Assembly: GCA_010093705.1 (NCBI GenBank)
Contig: MU006101.1
Span: forward strand, 282,334-346,333
Length of the DNA stretch: 64,000 nt
Direction of reading: 5' to 3'
Source: Patellaria atrata CBS 101060
Lineage: Eukaryota > Ascomycota > Dothideomycetes > Patellariales > Patellariaceae
Shown here: positions 21,190 to 32,949 of the stretch, piece after piece
Position numbering within the stretch: the stretch's first letter is position 1
Layout: every line of letters starts with the position of its first letter
Notes under the pieces: model-generated
What the model saw: the letters and a program-made list of their open reading frames with translations, nothing else
Told to the model about the DNA's origin: nothing
Database searches by the model: none
Program-made: the position numbers and the translations under genes

Positions 21190-22344
21190 ATGTTTTCGGC
21201 AATCCTCGCCCTTTTGTTTGTTGCCTCGTCTGCTTCCTCCCCAATCGACTTCCCTAGGTTGATTGTTCGTCAGGACATTGAAACTCCAATCAATGCTAGT
21301 CTACCGAATGTGACAATTCTCGCTACTGGTGGAACTATTGCTAGTAAAGGGAGTACCAATACCCAAACTACCGGTTACAGTATCGGACTTGGCGTTCAGG
21401 ATTTAATCGAAGCCGTTCCTGAAATCCTTAACATATCTAACATTGCTGGATACCAGGTCTCAAACGTCGGCAGTGGCTCAATTAACGAGACGATCTCCCT
21501 CGCTTTAGCTCACATTATCAGCAAGGAACTTGCTAAGGATGAAGTCAGTGGAGTTGTAATTACTCATGGTACTGATACCTTAGAAGAAACAGCCTTCTTC
21601 ATGAACCTCGCTATCAACTCTTCCAAACCTGTTGTCTGCGTTGGTGCCATGAGGCCATCAACTGCACTCAGTGCCGATGGGCCCCTGAACTTGTACCAAG
21701 CGGTTACTCTGGCAATATCTCCCAATGCTAAGGGCCGTGGAGCGATGATTACCCTGAATGAGTGAGTTGATAATATCACCACTTTCGAAAGTCAGTAGAC
21801 TAACATATTTTGTAGTCGTATTGGAAGTGCATTCTACACCACCAAAAACAATGCCAACTCTATCGATACTTTCTACAGCATGGAGGCTGGTCAGCTCGGG
21901 TTCTTTATTAATCAAGTGCCCTTCTTCTTCTACGAACCAGCTGTTCCGATTGGACACACCTCGTTCGATCTGACTAATGTTAACGACCTTGCGCAGGTTG
22001 ACATTTTGTACGCGCACCAGGACATGGACCCAGGACTTGTCAACGCTTCTATTGCCGGAGGCGCAGACGGCCTCGTCATTGCCGGCGTCGGTGCCGGAGG
22101 TACCAGTTCAAAGTTCGCAGTCGCCATGGAGGAAGCCTACAATGCAACCGGCATCCCAATCGTCAGCAGCCACCGTTCTGCTGATGGCTTCGTACCGGGT
22201 GATGAAGGAGACTTCACGATCGCTAGCGGGTTCTATAACCCGCAGAAGGCGAGAATCTTGTTGCAGCTTGCTCTAAGTACTGGAATGGGCTATGACGATA
22301 TCAAGGGGATTTTTGCAAAGAGCTATCCGAGCCCAAGTGCTTGA
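21190..22344 (+). CDS. Secreted L-asparaginase (type II)
   Basis: Hydrolyses asparagine to aspartate and ammonia, probably outside the cell for nitrogen supply. Exons 21190-21761 and 21816-22344 join at TLN-D-RIGS to 366 aa. A signal peptide (FSAILALLFVASSASS) precedes the catalytic loop TGGTIAS, with its nucleophilic Thr, near residue 48. The second signature HGTDTLEET, near residue 125, supplies the Thr-Asp-Lys-type triad partner. Several Asn-x-Ser/Thr sites (NASL, NISN, NETI, NSSK) fit a secreted glycoprotein. The length matches bacterial and fungal periplasmic forms. Very confident. Confidence 0.95.
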
Positions 22345-23205
22345 GTAGCTGTTATGATAGTACGACTTTTGATGATGATGTTGATGATTCTTGTATATAT
22401 TTACTCTAATTTCATATAACGCTATGAGGGATGAATCTATTCACCTTCTTACTTCCTTTTTCCTTGTCGTTATATTCTGCGTCTATTGTACGTTACCTCG
22501 TTAAATTGTATCCGCCTTGACTGTACAAGAATAGAGCGTATGTACCGAAAATCCTTAATCGTTTAATAACTTGTCTATGCTGATTTAGATGCCGTACACC
22601 CACTCTCCAAAATGTCTCTGACTCTACCGTACAGGAAAATCGAGATATACCCAGTTCCCCTAGCTGTACAGTACGTAGCATTTGACCATATCTAAAACGG
22701 AAAGGTTTGAATTGAAAATTTGATAGTCTTCCAAATATCGCTAACAGGCGTACAAAGTACCGGAAGTTCATAAGGTGAGACAAGATGAAGATTAGTGGAC
22801 TAAGCTTCGGCTTTGGGAAAGGTACAGTGTATTTCTATCTGAACCGTACTGCAATTTTCGAATAGGATAGGGACTTGATACTGTTTTCAGGCGTATTGAA
22901 GGACGAGATAAAGTTGATATGTCCCGCAAAAACGATGTCATATTTGATCAATTTCCCATCACTCGACTGATGAACCATGGTAAATATACTGAGACCAAAT
23001 GCTAAAAGACGAATAACTATAGTTGATATTTCTCGCTATTATCCCTCACCGACTGGTAGCACGGCGAATATAACTATCGCGACTACCATCCACGCCGCCT
23101 ACGCTTTCCTTCCCCCTAACCACAACATCTACTCCGTCACCTTACGCTATTAGGCACACAAAAGTCGACAATTCAAGAGTCACAAACAGCGGAATACTGT
23201 TCCCT
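22345..23205. other. Convergent intergenic region
   Basis: 3' ends of the asparaginase and DUF4804-like genes, with no other gene seen. Confidence 0.5.
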
Positions 23206-24482
23206 TTAATCGATTGTGCGATCCAACGGGACTTTGATCCTATGCGCGAAGGGGTTAATATACGGATTCTGCAACTCCGCAATAGTAGAGCAACAAGCAG
23301 CTGCTGGATCGGCACTGCTTGCCAGATACGACTGGCCGTACCAGTATTCGTTACCCGGGAAGCTCTACATGTCCATGTCAGCCCTTGCCCTCAAAAGTTC
23401 ACAGTGGGATAACGTACGTTTCCGTCCCAGGCGAAACTCATCACCAACAGTTCATCTCCATCTAACTTGGCAGCGGGATCCCGTTGGTTGAATAACACTT
23501 TAATACCCACATCCTTCCCCGCTGCTATCAACTTCGTTTTGTTCTGCTCGGAGACCTGGTTCATCCAAGCCATTTCGAGCACGTTGACATGCTTCAAGCT
23601 TAGATTGCGTAGAGCCTCGATATACGCTTCAACGAACCACTCCAGTTGATTTTCATGATATTTCCAGACTCCGAGACCAAGGCCCGTGGCATGGATGTAC
23701 GCTTTCTTGCTCACTTCGGCGGCGCGGTCATCGGCTTCAAGGAGGAGAGTGTCGATGCTGATCCGCATGCGAGCTTTGTACATCTCCACATTGAAGCCCA
23801 CCCCAGTTCTCTTCACGCAACCGAACCAGGCCTCGAAGATTGCTGATAGCCTAGGATCTTGGATAATCGAGCCGGGGCTCTGGGGTTCGGGGAGGATGTA
23901 TACCCCATCCATGCGATCCGGGCGTTCGAACCGAGCTCCCACAAGACCGATGATGATACCACGCGCCTGGTGCGGTTTCGAAGCGTCAATCCTCCCCCGG
24001 TTATGCCGCGCCCCGGTATTGATGAAATACGTCGGGCTCGAAACGGCGATGAGGGAGGAGAGCATGATTTCATCATACGACATGTATTGCTCGAGCTTGA
24101 GGTACTTATTTAGGGCCTCATTGTCCGTCCCCACGCGATCCCATTCCCGTGGGTCGGAAAACTTGTCTCCGTCGCGCGTAAAGGTTGTATCTCGCGGGTC
24201 GATGAAGACGAGAGGCCGCTTTTTGATCAGGCGCGCGACGAATTCGGGTTGGGACATTCTACTGTAGAGTTTCTTTTCTACGTCGGATCCTCGTGCCCGC
24301 TTGTGTCGGAGGAAGGCGGTTATGAGCTCTGGGAGCCGCGGGTGGAGGACTACTCTTGTCTCTTTGGCATCTTGGGCGATTTGGCTAGAGGGGAAGTTCG
24401 AGATTCGGTTGTTGGATGTTGGGAAAGACTGGGTGAAGAGATTGGGGGTGAGGAATGATAAAGGTGTGGGATCTCCGGACAT
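23206..24482 (-). CDS. DUF4804-like protein
   Basis: 407 aa from exons 24482-23418 and 23364-23206, joined in phase 0 at [16 protein letters not shown] (GTACGT donor, ATGTAG acceptor). It resembles the DUF4804 family, known from fungi, slime moulds and bacteria and of unknown function. Shared-looking signatures are the [11 protein letters not shown] turn, [35 protein letters not shown] and the AWDGN-x-PGNEYW end. No signal peptide or membrane segment is seen; the protein is likely cytosolic. The family call is from remembered motif order; the splice join is well supported by the motif it restores. Confidence 0.7.
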
Positions 24483-25119
24483 ACTTTGGGATATGATTTA
24501 CAGTGAACCGGTGCCTCTGACTATGAGAGTGGAACAAAGTTTTATACGTAATGCTCTTCTTTTTTGGTGGATGGTATTGCTCGAGTTCTGTACGCTCCCT
24601 GAGCCGCTGCTGGCTATTTGGCGATTCCAATGGTTCGACAGACAGTACTGTCGGCTGTGCAGGGGTCTCTTGTACTTCGTACGTTATCCACTTCTCTGTA
24701 GTGTCAGTGAGCGCTTTTTGCGTGAACATATATGTCACGGAAAATGTCAGAATAGGAACATAGGTAGCCCTGGCCTAAGGTAATTTATGGATGCCTTTCG
24801 GTGTACTTTCAGGCGTTCAGCTAAACCTACCAAGAGCCGCCAATAAGTGGCGCAGTTATAGCTGAGCATGCAGGATTGCTGACCGGTCACAGTTTGGAGA
24901 GCTCGAACTGCAGCATCGATTACAATCATCAGATTCATATACTGAGGTAGAGTGAATTTGATGGACACTTTGGGGCGAGAGGAGAAGAAAACATAAGGTA
25001 CGGTAAGGGAGAAGACGTTTTGGAGCTATCTAATTACAGCTTAGTGGCTCGTCCCGACCCCGGTCCAATTAAGATCCACAACCTTAACTATAATTCCAAG
25101 TTTGTTTCAACGATCAGAC
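24483..25119. other. Intergenic
   Basis: Upstream of the DUF4804-like gene and downstream of the methyltransferase; small ORFs here have no recognisable product. Confidence 0.5.
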
Positions 25120-26531
25120 TCAAACCATAACCATCGCCTCTACAATTCCATCCGCATCCTCATCTTCTGGGACCATGAACTCGACGACCTGAAAACCTGC
25201 TTCCTCGAGTAATTTCGTCCATTGAGCTCGAGATCGCTCCATGCCGCCATTGATGTTCATCATAACCATATCCAGAATCCCATGTATCACAGTAGCATTG
25301 GAATCGGGCAGAATGAGTTCATGTATAAGAAGCTTTGAATACCCCGGAGTCATCGCCGTCCTTAGGTGCTTAAGAATGACCAAACAGTACATGTCGGCCC
25401 AGTTGTGGAATATATGATGCAAGAAATATGCACGAGCTCCTGTTCCAGCATGTGATTAGCTGATGCGTTTGGGGTTCTCACTTCAAGGTGATAGAATATC
25501 ACCTTTGACTGGTTGTTCCGTGAAGAAGTCATGTTCCATAATCTTAATTGATGGATCCAGTTCGCCTTCTTTGATACCCTTCAACGCTTGAGGCAAGTCT
25601 TGCAAAAATAGCTTCCACGACTCGGGGAACTTGTCGTGGAAAGCTTGAAGATCATGGCCCCTCCCTCCACCAATGTCTACAAGCATTGGAGTCGCAGGAT
25701 CAAAGCCCCGAATGAGACGAGAGGGGATCGGGTACCAATCGATCCAGTATTGTCTCTCTCCCAAGGTGTGCCCCATGAAATTGTTAAAGTCTTTTAATAA
25801 GGATGGCATAGTCCCCAAGAGCTCAAAGAAATTGAGTTTGCTTTGGTGTGCGTACTGGATGAATCCATCTCTGGGTTCTGTCGGGCAGACGTGTTTGTTT
25901 TCTCTGAGGAACTTTGGTGCCTTGACTATCGATGCAATTTGAATATCCCAACTGGAAACCTTTTAGTACATTTTATGGGTTATTTGTGAACGCTACGCAT
26001 GAAAGACGATCTTACACGAAACGATGTGCTGCTGTTATGGGACCACTTGCAATTGCTTTTGTTGATGCATTTCCAGTCCATTTGTCATTGGACACCTCAT
26101 GAACAAAACCAACGGCGGCCAGAACTCGTAGTATACGGTCTATATATTTCCTCTTTTAGTAGCTCTACCACGTGTACTTCAAAGTATGGTACTTACGAAT
26201 CAATAGTTCTTCGCCGCCTGAGGCACTCGCTAACTGCGCGCTGGTAATAGGCCCATCATGGGTATTAATCCGTGTGAACAGATCTAAATCAACCGCTATT
26301 CTAGCCGCAGCTGGGAAAAGTGGCTAAAAAGAGATTTAATGAATTTGGCCTCCTGCCAAAGAAGATTGGAGACCTTACCGCGAATGCGAGCTCAATAGCT
26401 CTAATCAATGGATCCTCCAGCGTAGCGGTAAGTCTTTTGCTTAACTTCAAGGCTTCCTTTTTGACATTTGCATCATTGAGGTCTTTTGAAGCAAGATTGC
26501 TTAGTTCTTTTATCACTTCTTCTGGGTTCAT
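25120..26531 (-). CDS. SAM-dependent O-methyltransferase (COMT type)
   Basis: Transfers a methyl group from S-adenosylmethionine to a hydroxyl, usually of a phenolic or polyketide. Five exons (26531-26379, 26323-26197, 26139-26016, 25951-25503, 25439-25120) join in frame to 390 aa. An N-terminal helical dimerisation domain (FPAAARIAVDLDLF; ITSAQLASASGGEELL) leads to the SAM site VDIGGGRGHD. The loop HHIFHNWAD carries the usual catalytic His. The C-terminus is EEAGFQVVEFMVPEDEDADG. This is the architecture of fungal secondary-metabolism methyltransferases, but no polyketide or peptide synthase gene is nearby, so the substrate cannot be told. All five exons look intact. Confidence 0.9.
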
Positions 26532-27879
26532 CCTAGGGGATTTTCGGCAAAGTAATAGAACTAAATTGACAAGCTCTGAGAATTGAGAAAAGGAGCAATG
26601 AGTATCTTGTTTTTAAAGAAACCGAATTCACACGCTCCAGATTAGACCGGACATCATTAGGTCTAGAGAGGAGCCGGCCGAAGTAGCACAACGTTTGATA
26701 GCGGCGATCTCCATCTTTCCTCCGCTATAACACTTCGATATGGTGTCACAACCTCGTACCACCCTACACAATCTACGGACTGCGTAGTCTGAGCATGTCA
26801 AGGAGCTTCATTGTGGCCTCGTCTCTGCTAGCTGTCGAGGGAAGTAGGAGCAACATCTCCAATAATGCGAGAATACGTTCTTTTGGCTAGTTCTTCTCTT
26901 TGATCTCCTTCCTCCCCGTGTTCTGGTAATTGATGGGACCGAAGTGAAAGAAATATTCGGACATGAAGAGCTACGTTATACCAGAACGAGAAGGAGAATG
27001 ATTAGAGGGCTTATGGGTAGCAAAGTGCTATGGCAATCCACTTCTAGAAAACGAACCGTCAATTCAGAAAATGAATTGAATGACATTTCCACGCGCCCAG
27101 TGCCTAAGGAGACAACTTCGACTGCTTAACATAAACCCCTTCCGATAACGAAGTGCATCCGGGATATCTTAACATTTTAGTTATTGGACAAGTTGGAAAG
27201 GGAAAGAGTAAACATGAGGCGCGAATTTCCCCAACGACCGATACATTGAAACAGTTGACGAGAATACAAGAGCCGCCGACTCAAAGGTAAAACGACAAGT
27301 AAGGATAAGTATCAGGACGTGAAGAGTTGGTGGCGTATTCAGTCAGTATTGGGTATGTGGCTGTGAGGTTACCGAAAAGGGGTAGGTGCTGGGCTTGGAA
27401 TTCGCTTGTGCTTGCTCGTTCGCGTCTTGAGACTTAGGAATATCCTCCGTCTTCAACTCCGCCCCGAACTCCGCCAGTAACAACTAATATCACTTCATAT
27501 CGTTCTTCGGTCCGTAATTGTCAATACTCACGACAGTAGACGATGATAACGTCGGTAAAATGGGTTTGAACAAATTATACCGTTTACAGTACTCAATCGA
27601 GTGGTATCGCTGTTTTGCTATCGAGGACAGAATATCAACCCAATGAATATTGAGGTCGACGACCATGATAGAAAAAGACCTTGGTGTTCTCTCCTATGAG
27701 TGGGTTATGCTACAGTCTGCATATCCAGAAAGGAGGTGTACCGCAGCATCTACCTGGGGAGTATGCAATGACGACGGCGCGTAAAAATCCGCAAGGCTGA
27801 AAGACGTTCGCATATATATATTCCACATCGGAGTTGACCAGTCAGTTGACTAGTACACCACTAGCAGAAAATTTTCAAC
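26532..27879. other. Intergenic with a possible P-loop fragment
   Basis: 1.35 kb with no complete gene. At 27168-27218 an open frame reads ILVIGQVGKGKSKHEAR, which contains a Walker A pattern and follows a TTTTAG acceptor-like site, but no further NTPase motif is visible. The right end is the promoter of the first HET gene. Confidence 0.4.
27812..27820 (+). promoter_or_regulatory. TATA-like element upstream of HET gene 1
   Basis: ATATATATA lies 60 bp before the ATG of the first HET-domain gene, a plausible core promoter position for a fungal gene with a short 5' UTR. Confidence 0.4.
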
Positions 27880-30129
27880 ATGTCGAAGCGCTTATTCACA
27901 GAGCCTGGACAATTAGATATTGTTGAAATGTTTACTGGTCGGCCTTCGAAGCGGAGAGCTGGCGAGAACCGTAGGCTCTGTGGCCGCTGCAACGATGTTG
28001 AACTACATGTGTTTCTCGATGCCGTCCTTAATGGGAAATACGTGCCTACAACTCACGGAGGAATAACTGTCTATAAACTTGGCCACCCGAGTGACTGGTC
28101 CACGTCTTGCCTGCTCTGTCGCTTGTTTAGTTACGCCGCTGAATGGAAACAGCACAGAATATTCGACGAATTTGTTCTACGACTAGTAACTCGTAGGTTA
28201 TCCAATGGGCCCTTCCGCGACCGACCCACTGCATCTATTCCTGAACTGGACATCCCCTTTTTGGCTGTAACAACAGATCCTAACCAAGACATGTGTGCTT
28301 CAGGAGATCTCAGCCACGAGTTCGAATGTTTCGGTCACATATCATGGAATAGCTGTTCTACAAGCGCTCCTCCTACCGGTAGAGGGAGATTTATAGATCC
28401 CCTGCTTGCCGACTTCGAATTGGTTAGGAATTGGTTGACCTTTTGCTGCAAAAATCATACAAGAGACTGCACCGTCGAAAGCGGTGATCCAATAAGAATG
28501 TTTCAGCTCATTGATTGCAATTCCAACAAAATTGTAACGGCTATACGAAGAATGAAATACATCGCGCTAAGTTACGTGTGGGGCGTTCACTCCTCAGAGG
28601 ATGCATTGGAGGACGGCAAACTAGTCTGGAAGCATTTACCACAAACTATCCGGGATGCTATTAAGATCACAAAACTACTTGGATATCGATATCTCTGGGT
28701 GGACCGTTACTGTATACCAGCAGATCCTAGACTAAAGCACACACAGATACGGAAGATGGACATTATCTATCAACATGCTCAAGCAACGTTGTTAGGAGCC
28801 GCTGGTAAAAACGCTACTTATGGACTTCCAGGAGCCGGAACACGTTGTAGAAAGACACAGCGCGCTGTGGAGATGGGACAACACAAGTTGTTTTCCACTT
28901 TTGCACGTCCAGAAACAGTGATAAAACAGTCTACATGGATGACCCGAGGATGGACGTACCAGGAAGCGATGCTATCAAAACGACGGATTTTCTTTACGGA
29001 TGAGCAAGTATATTTCGAATGTGCAGGTATGCAGTGCTCAGAGGTTATCCCGCCGGATCTTGAGCAATGGCATACAGAGGATAGGCAAAGGTTTCGTGAC
29101 GCATTGAGCCGACCTATGTTTGAGCTCTCGACGCTGAATCTGGCTCTACATGACGTATGGGGATACATTGCTGCTTATTCACAAAGAAATTTATCTTATG
29201 ATAATGACTCTCTAAACGGTTTTTTGGGTATCCTTGCATTTCTGGAGACATCGACAACAGCACTACGGAACTTCTGGGGAATTCCCATTACCACACAGTC
29301 CGACTACATTGCCCGTCGAAGGGAATGGCACACCACGCACTGCTTCCTGAGCTCTCTGACCTGGACACATAAAATGAAAAAAAAGAGCCAACGACGGCCT
29401 GGTTTCCCAAGCTGGTCCTGGACCGGATGGGAAGGTGAGGTGGAGTTTCGACACGGCTATGTAGGATGTGAGTGCGACGAGGCGGTTTCCCCAACGATCA
29501 TTGGCGCGGAAACAGAGGATAAGAAATTGGTAGACTGGGAGAGCCTCCAATTGAAACTCAATGCACAAACTCAACACGATATGCTTCCCCGAATAATCGT
29601 CATAGAAGCATGGACCATTTCGCTGCGCGTCAAATACGTTCCATTTCCAACTCCGACAGTTCTTGAGGGGCGAAATTCAGTTTATATACCAGTTCTCGAT
29701 CCAGCAATCTTACCAACCGAGCGTATTCTTGAATTGGGGTACCATGTTTACGCCGAAATTGGACAGTACCAGGACGAAAAAATTACGATGGAAGACTGTA
29801 CAGCGTACGCAAAGTTTCACCTCAACAACAGAGACCATGATCTCCTAGAACGATTGGAGTTTACCAAGTTCACCGGAGTACTCTTACGTTGCCCGAATAA
29901 GAGGCAGGAAACGGTGATTCTCGTACTTGGTCAACGGTGCGATGGCATCTATGAGCGGATAGGTACTGTCGATATGGGTAAAGGTACTACGAAAATTCAC
30001 GGGAAACTGGTTCAAGGCCGTCTCAGTTACCCATTCAAGATTGGAAATCGGTATTACTTTCGCCCGTTGGATACTGTGATCGAGGATTGGAAGTTGGAGA
30101 AAACGTGGGAGAGGTTGAGGATTGGGTAA
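27880..30129 (+). CDS. HET-domain protein 1
   Basis: 749 aa, intronless. HET domains act in heterokaryon incompatibility and other non-self recognition in filamentous fungi, and their overexpression commonly triggers cell death. The N-terminus has two CxxC pairs (LCGRC, CLLC) that could bind a metal. The HET block starts near residue 225 with YIALSYVWG, continues with LGYRYLWVDRYCIPAD and MDIIYQHAQATLLGAAG, and ends with TRGWTYQEAMLSKRRIFF. The remaining ~370 residues match nothing I know. The gene lies on the same strand as the ADP-ribosylglycohydrolase and second HET genes. Usual HET cores read LSYxWG, WIDxxCIxQ and RxWTxQE; here WVDRYCIPAD has Pro-Ala-Asp in place of Asn-Gln. Confidence 0.93.
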   Translation: MSKRLFTEPGQLDIVEMFTGRPSKRRAGENRRLCGRCNDVELHVFLDAVLNGKYVPTTHGGITVYKLGHPSDWSTSCLLCRLFSYAAEWKQHRIFDEFVLRLVTRRLSNGPFRDRPTASIPELDIPFLAVTTDPNQDMCASGDLSHEFECFGHISWNSCSTSAPPTGRGRFIDPLLADFELVRNWLTFCCKNHTRDCTVESGDPIRMFQLIDCNSNKIVTAIRRMKYIALSYVWGVHSSEDALEDGKLVWKHLPQTIRDAIKITKLLGYRYLWVDRYCIPADPRLKHTQIRKMDIIYQHAQATLLGAAGKNATYGLPGAGTRCRKTQRAVEMGQHKLFSTFARPETVIKQSTWMTRGWTYQEAMLSKRRIFFTDEQVYFECAGMQCSEVIPPDLEQWHTEDRQRFRDALSRPMFELSTLNLALHDVWGYIAAYSQRNLSYDNDSLNGFLGILAFLETSTTALRNFWGIPITTQSDYIARRREWHTTHCFLSSLTWTHKMKKKSQRRPGFPSWSWTGWEGEVEFRHGYVGCECDEAVSPTIIGAETEDKKLVDWESLQLKLNAQTQHDMLPRIIVIEAWTISLRVKYVPFPTPTVLEGRNSVYIPVLDPAILPTERILELGYHVYAEIGQYQDEKITMEDCTAYAKFHLNNRDHDLLERLEFTKFTGVLLRCPNKRQETVILVLGQRCDGIYERIGTVDMGKGTTKIHGKLVQGRLSYPFKIGNRYYFRPLDTVIEDWKLEKTWERLRIG

Positions 30130-30962
30130 TGGCCTCGAATTCCACCCTCCGATGTACTTTTTATCAAGTGGGGTTGATACACTTCCGATACTTTTTTCCC
30201 CTCGAGCTGGATCTCCACTCCCTCTCGACGGGGTTAATTTTGCGCTTTTAGCAATTTACCTTAGCTCCCCTCTTTCCAAGTTTCGCGATCCTCAGCTACA
30301 GTGAGCATGCTATCAATTCCTCGATGGACACTTATATTTAGGTGCCGATGGCTTTTATACAGAGTACACATTTTGCAGCTTGTACAGCTGGATCAAAGAC
30401 TGTTGCTACTGCAAGCGTACGGTTGCACCGTGGTAGCATAGGGGTAGGCATAACAAGGGACGGGATAGGTTAAGCAAGCAATTAACGAATGATGTCTGTA
30501 AGATTTATGTAATATGGTTTAAGACTTGAGTTTTACTTAATTTGCAAGTGATAATATAAGAACGCAAATCAGAACCTTTTCCCGCATTGTACAGTACGAC
30601 TAGAACTATGAGAACTTAAGGAGGGATTTTTCTAAGCGTGAGAATTATTTCATTGACACTCTTCCATATCTGACTTAATACTTGCGAATGCTAGATCCGA
30701 ATACGAGGAAGTACTTCCGCAGATTTTCAAGCTGTGGCTTTGTGGCTGACTTAGCTCCTGTTTAGATTAAACCTCACACTTTGCTCAGCCTCGTGGTTAT
30801 TCAGGAAGCAAGAAAGTCTTTAAAAGAATTTGAGCCTCCACCATACGATGTGTAATGTAGACATATTTTCTTGATTACATTTTGAGGTATCCAAAGTTTC
30901 TAGGAAATACACTTCTATCCTGTCTTACAAAATACCACAATTCTTGGACCAAAATTTAAGTC
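30130..30962. other. Intergenic between HET gene 1 and ADP-ribosylglycohydrolase
   Basis: No ORF or repeat recognised. The region is AT-rich from about 30480 onward and should hold the promoter of the hydrolase gene. Confidence 0.5.
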
Positions 30963-32312
30963 ATGCCAGATCAACCAACCCACCCCTTTATCAATGTCAC
31001 CACGCATTCCAAAATTCTCGGCACGTTTCTCGGTTCCGCGCTGGGAGATACCATAGGGTTATACACGGAGTTCCTCCCTCGTACGGAGTGTCTACGCTCG
31101 TACCCACCCGGGATGTTCTCTCTTACAGAACCAAACATCACCCCTTTTCGCGCAGACACCCATCGTGACAAATTCGACGAGGGAAGCTGGACAGACGACA
31201 CAGACCAGTCAATCCTCCTACTCCTTTCCTTCCTCCATCAAAGTATCAAGAAAAACGCGCATAACCCGAGCCAACCCAGTCCGGATCCCAGGGATATTGC
31301 GCACCGCCTCCGCATCTGGATAACCCAAGGCCTGCGAGCTCTTGAAAGACCACCGCTCGGCATAGGCCGCACGACCAGCCTCACGGTCTGTCATCCGAGC
31401 TACCTCGACGATCCCGCGGCCAGGGCCCTCCAAGTCTGGGTGAACGGGAATCGCGATGTCGCCGCGAACGGTTCGGTCATGCGCACGCATCCCCTCGGCG
31501 TCATCTGTCTGAATAGCTCCCTGGAAGAGACGTTCCGAGCGGCGACTGAGGTGGGGAGAATTACTCACGTGGATCCCCGGTGCGTGGTTGCTTGTTGCCT
31601 CGTTACTGGTTTGATAAGGGGGATGCTCCGCGGCGAGGTGACCGAAGAGGAGCATCTTGACGAAATGATCCAGACGGCGTATGAGTGGGTGGCTTCTAAA
31701 CCCGAGCTCTGCGATCCCGATGGAGGGATGGAAGCTAGTACAAGCACGGAGCCACGGTTGAAGTTGGACGAATACCGGGCCCACTGTCACGCGAAATCCT
31801 TCGCTGACTTGAAGCTTGATGAGGCGCAGAAGATCGGATATGTGTACAAAGCGCTCGGTGCAGGTGTGTTGTGCCTTCGATTGGCGATGAGGCGGAAGCC
31901 ATTGGTTTCTACGAGTACACATGGAGAGGTATTTGAGACTCTGGTTACGGAACTTATTATGGAAGGTGGTGATGCGGATACCAATGCGTGTGTTGCTGGG
32001 GCGTTGTTGGGTGCGTGGCTCGGGTACGAGGAACTACCGCAGGCCTGGGTCAAAGGGATGAAAGACGTCAAGTGGTTGGTCCGGAAAACTGAACGTGCAA
32101 GTGTAAGGTTAGGTGTTCTATGTGATCCGACTGCGCAAGATGAGGCGGAAGATGAAAAGCCAGACGGGGGTAAGCCTGAAATGAGCAAATCTGAAACCGA
32201 CGAGATGGAGAAGGCGGTGCTGACGAAGATTTTGGAGAAGCAGCAGAAGCGCCGGGAGGATGAAGAGAGAGCTAAGAGTAGGAAAGGTGCATTGTTCCGG
32301 CTTTTTAAATAA
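30963..32312 (+). CDS. ADP-ribosylglycohydrolase family protein (ARH/DraG)
   Basis: 449 aa, intronless. The family removes ADP-ribose from proteins or small molecules using two magnesium ions. The expected motifs are present: GTFLGSALGDTIG near residue 20, WTDDTDQS near 76 (first metal site), NGSVMRTHPLG near 168 and GGDADTNACVAGALLGAW near 336 (second metal site). All acidic metal ligands seem intact, so it should be active. After about residue 380 comes a charged, probably coiled-coil tail ending in a basic/aromatic cap (RKGALFRLFK), not part of the enzyme core. Position between two HET genes is unusual. The substrate cannot be predicted from sequence. Confidence 0.93.
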   Translation: MPDQPTHPFINVTTHSKILGTFLGSALGDTIGLYTEFLPRTECLRSYPPGMFSLTEPNITPFRADTHRDKFDEGSWTDDTDQSILLLLSFLHQSIKKNAHNPSQPSPDPRDIAHRLRIWITQGLRALERPPLGIGRTTSLTVCHPSYLDDPAARALQVWVNGNRDVAANGSVMRTHPLGVICLNSSLEETFRAATEVGRITHVDPRCVVACCLVTGLIRGMLRGEVTEEEHLDEMIQTAYEWVASKPELCDPDGGMEASTSTEPRLKLDEYRAHCHAKSFADLKLDEAQKIGYVYKALGAGVLCLRLAMRRKPLVSTSTHGEVFETLVTELIMEGGDADTNACVAGALLGAWLGYEELPQAWVKGMKDVKWLVRKTERASVRLGVLCDPTAQDEAEDEKPDGGKPEMSKSETDEMEKAVLTKILEKQQKRREDEERAKSRKGALFRLFK

Positions 32313-32949
32313 TTGGATCTGGATGAAAAGTGAATAGGGAGTCCGTTAGATTTGTCGATTTAAGCTTAACCTTAAGGGCTTGAATGACTATTAATAAGCT
32401 TACAACAGTCTATTTTGACCACAGTATTCCCAAGGAGACATGAGACTATTCAATCTTTCATGAGTACATTAAGAAATCTATTTCGCAAAATTGAATCATT
32501 CTGCCACGATAGGTTGGTTGATTTAGAGGTTATAAGAATGAGATAGCAAAGATAGTCTCAGCTCTACGTATCCTAGGAGTCCTACTTCTAGGAATAAATG
32601 CTAATAAGAGATAAAGGAAAGTCCCTTCGAGCATGGCATAGATATATAGAACAGAGCCACCTCATGAACCTCTGGAACTCCCGTTGAGCATATCCAGACA
32701 TCAAATATGCGAGCAAAATTCAGTCCGTGTTAGCTTAGGGCTATAACCCTTTTGAAGTAAGTACATCCGATGGTGAAAGCACCCCACAACACCCTTTACC
32801 TTGGTCATTCTTAAATTCTCATCTGGAACGGTTTCCACTATCCGCCCTCAGCGAGTCTAATTGAAAAATCCTCAAAAAATTCAAAGAACTTACTCCCAGG
32901 TTTGGACGTAGTGAATAACAGTAGCTCCGCATTCCCATAGGAGGGCATC
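32313..32949. other. Intergenic between hydrolase and HET gene 2
   Basis: No gene seen; AT-rich. It must hold the promoter of HET gene 2. Confidence 0.5.

Noticed and set aside
23686-24267. 193-codon plus-strand ORF antisense to the DUF4804-like gene
   Set aside because: The minus-strand frame carries the conserved family motifs; this one does not.
30421-30470. A-box-like TAGCATAGGGG suggesting a third Pol III element
   Set aside because: No B box at a sensible distance and no paired ends.
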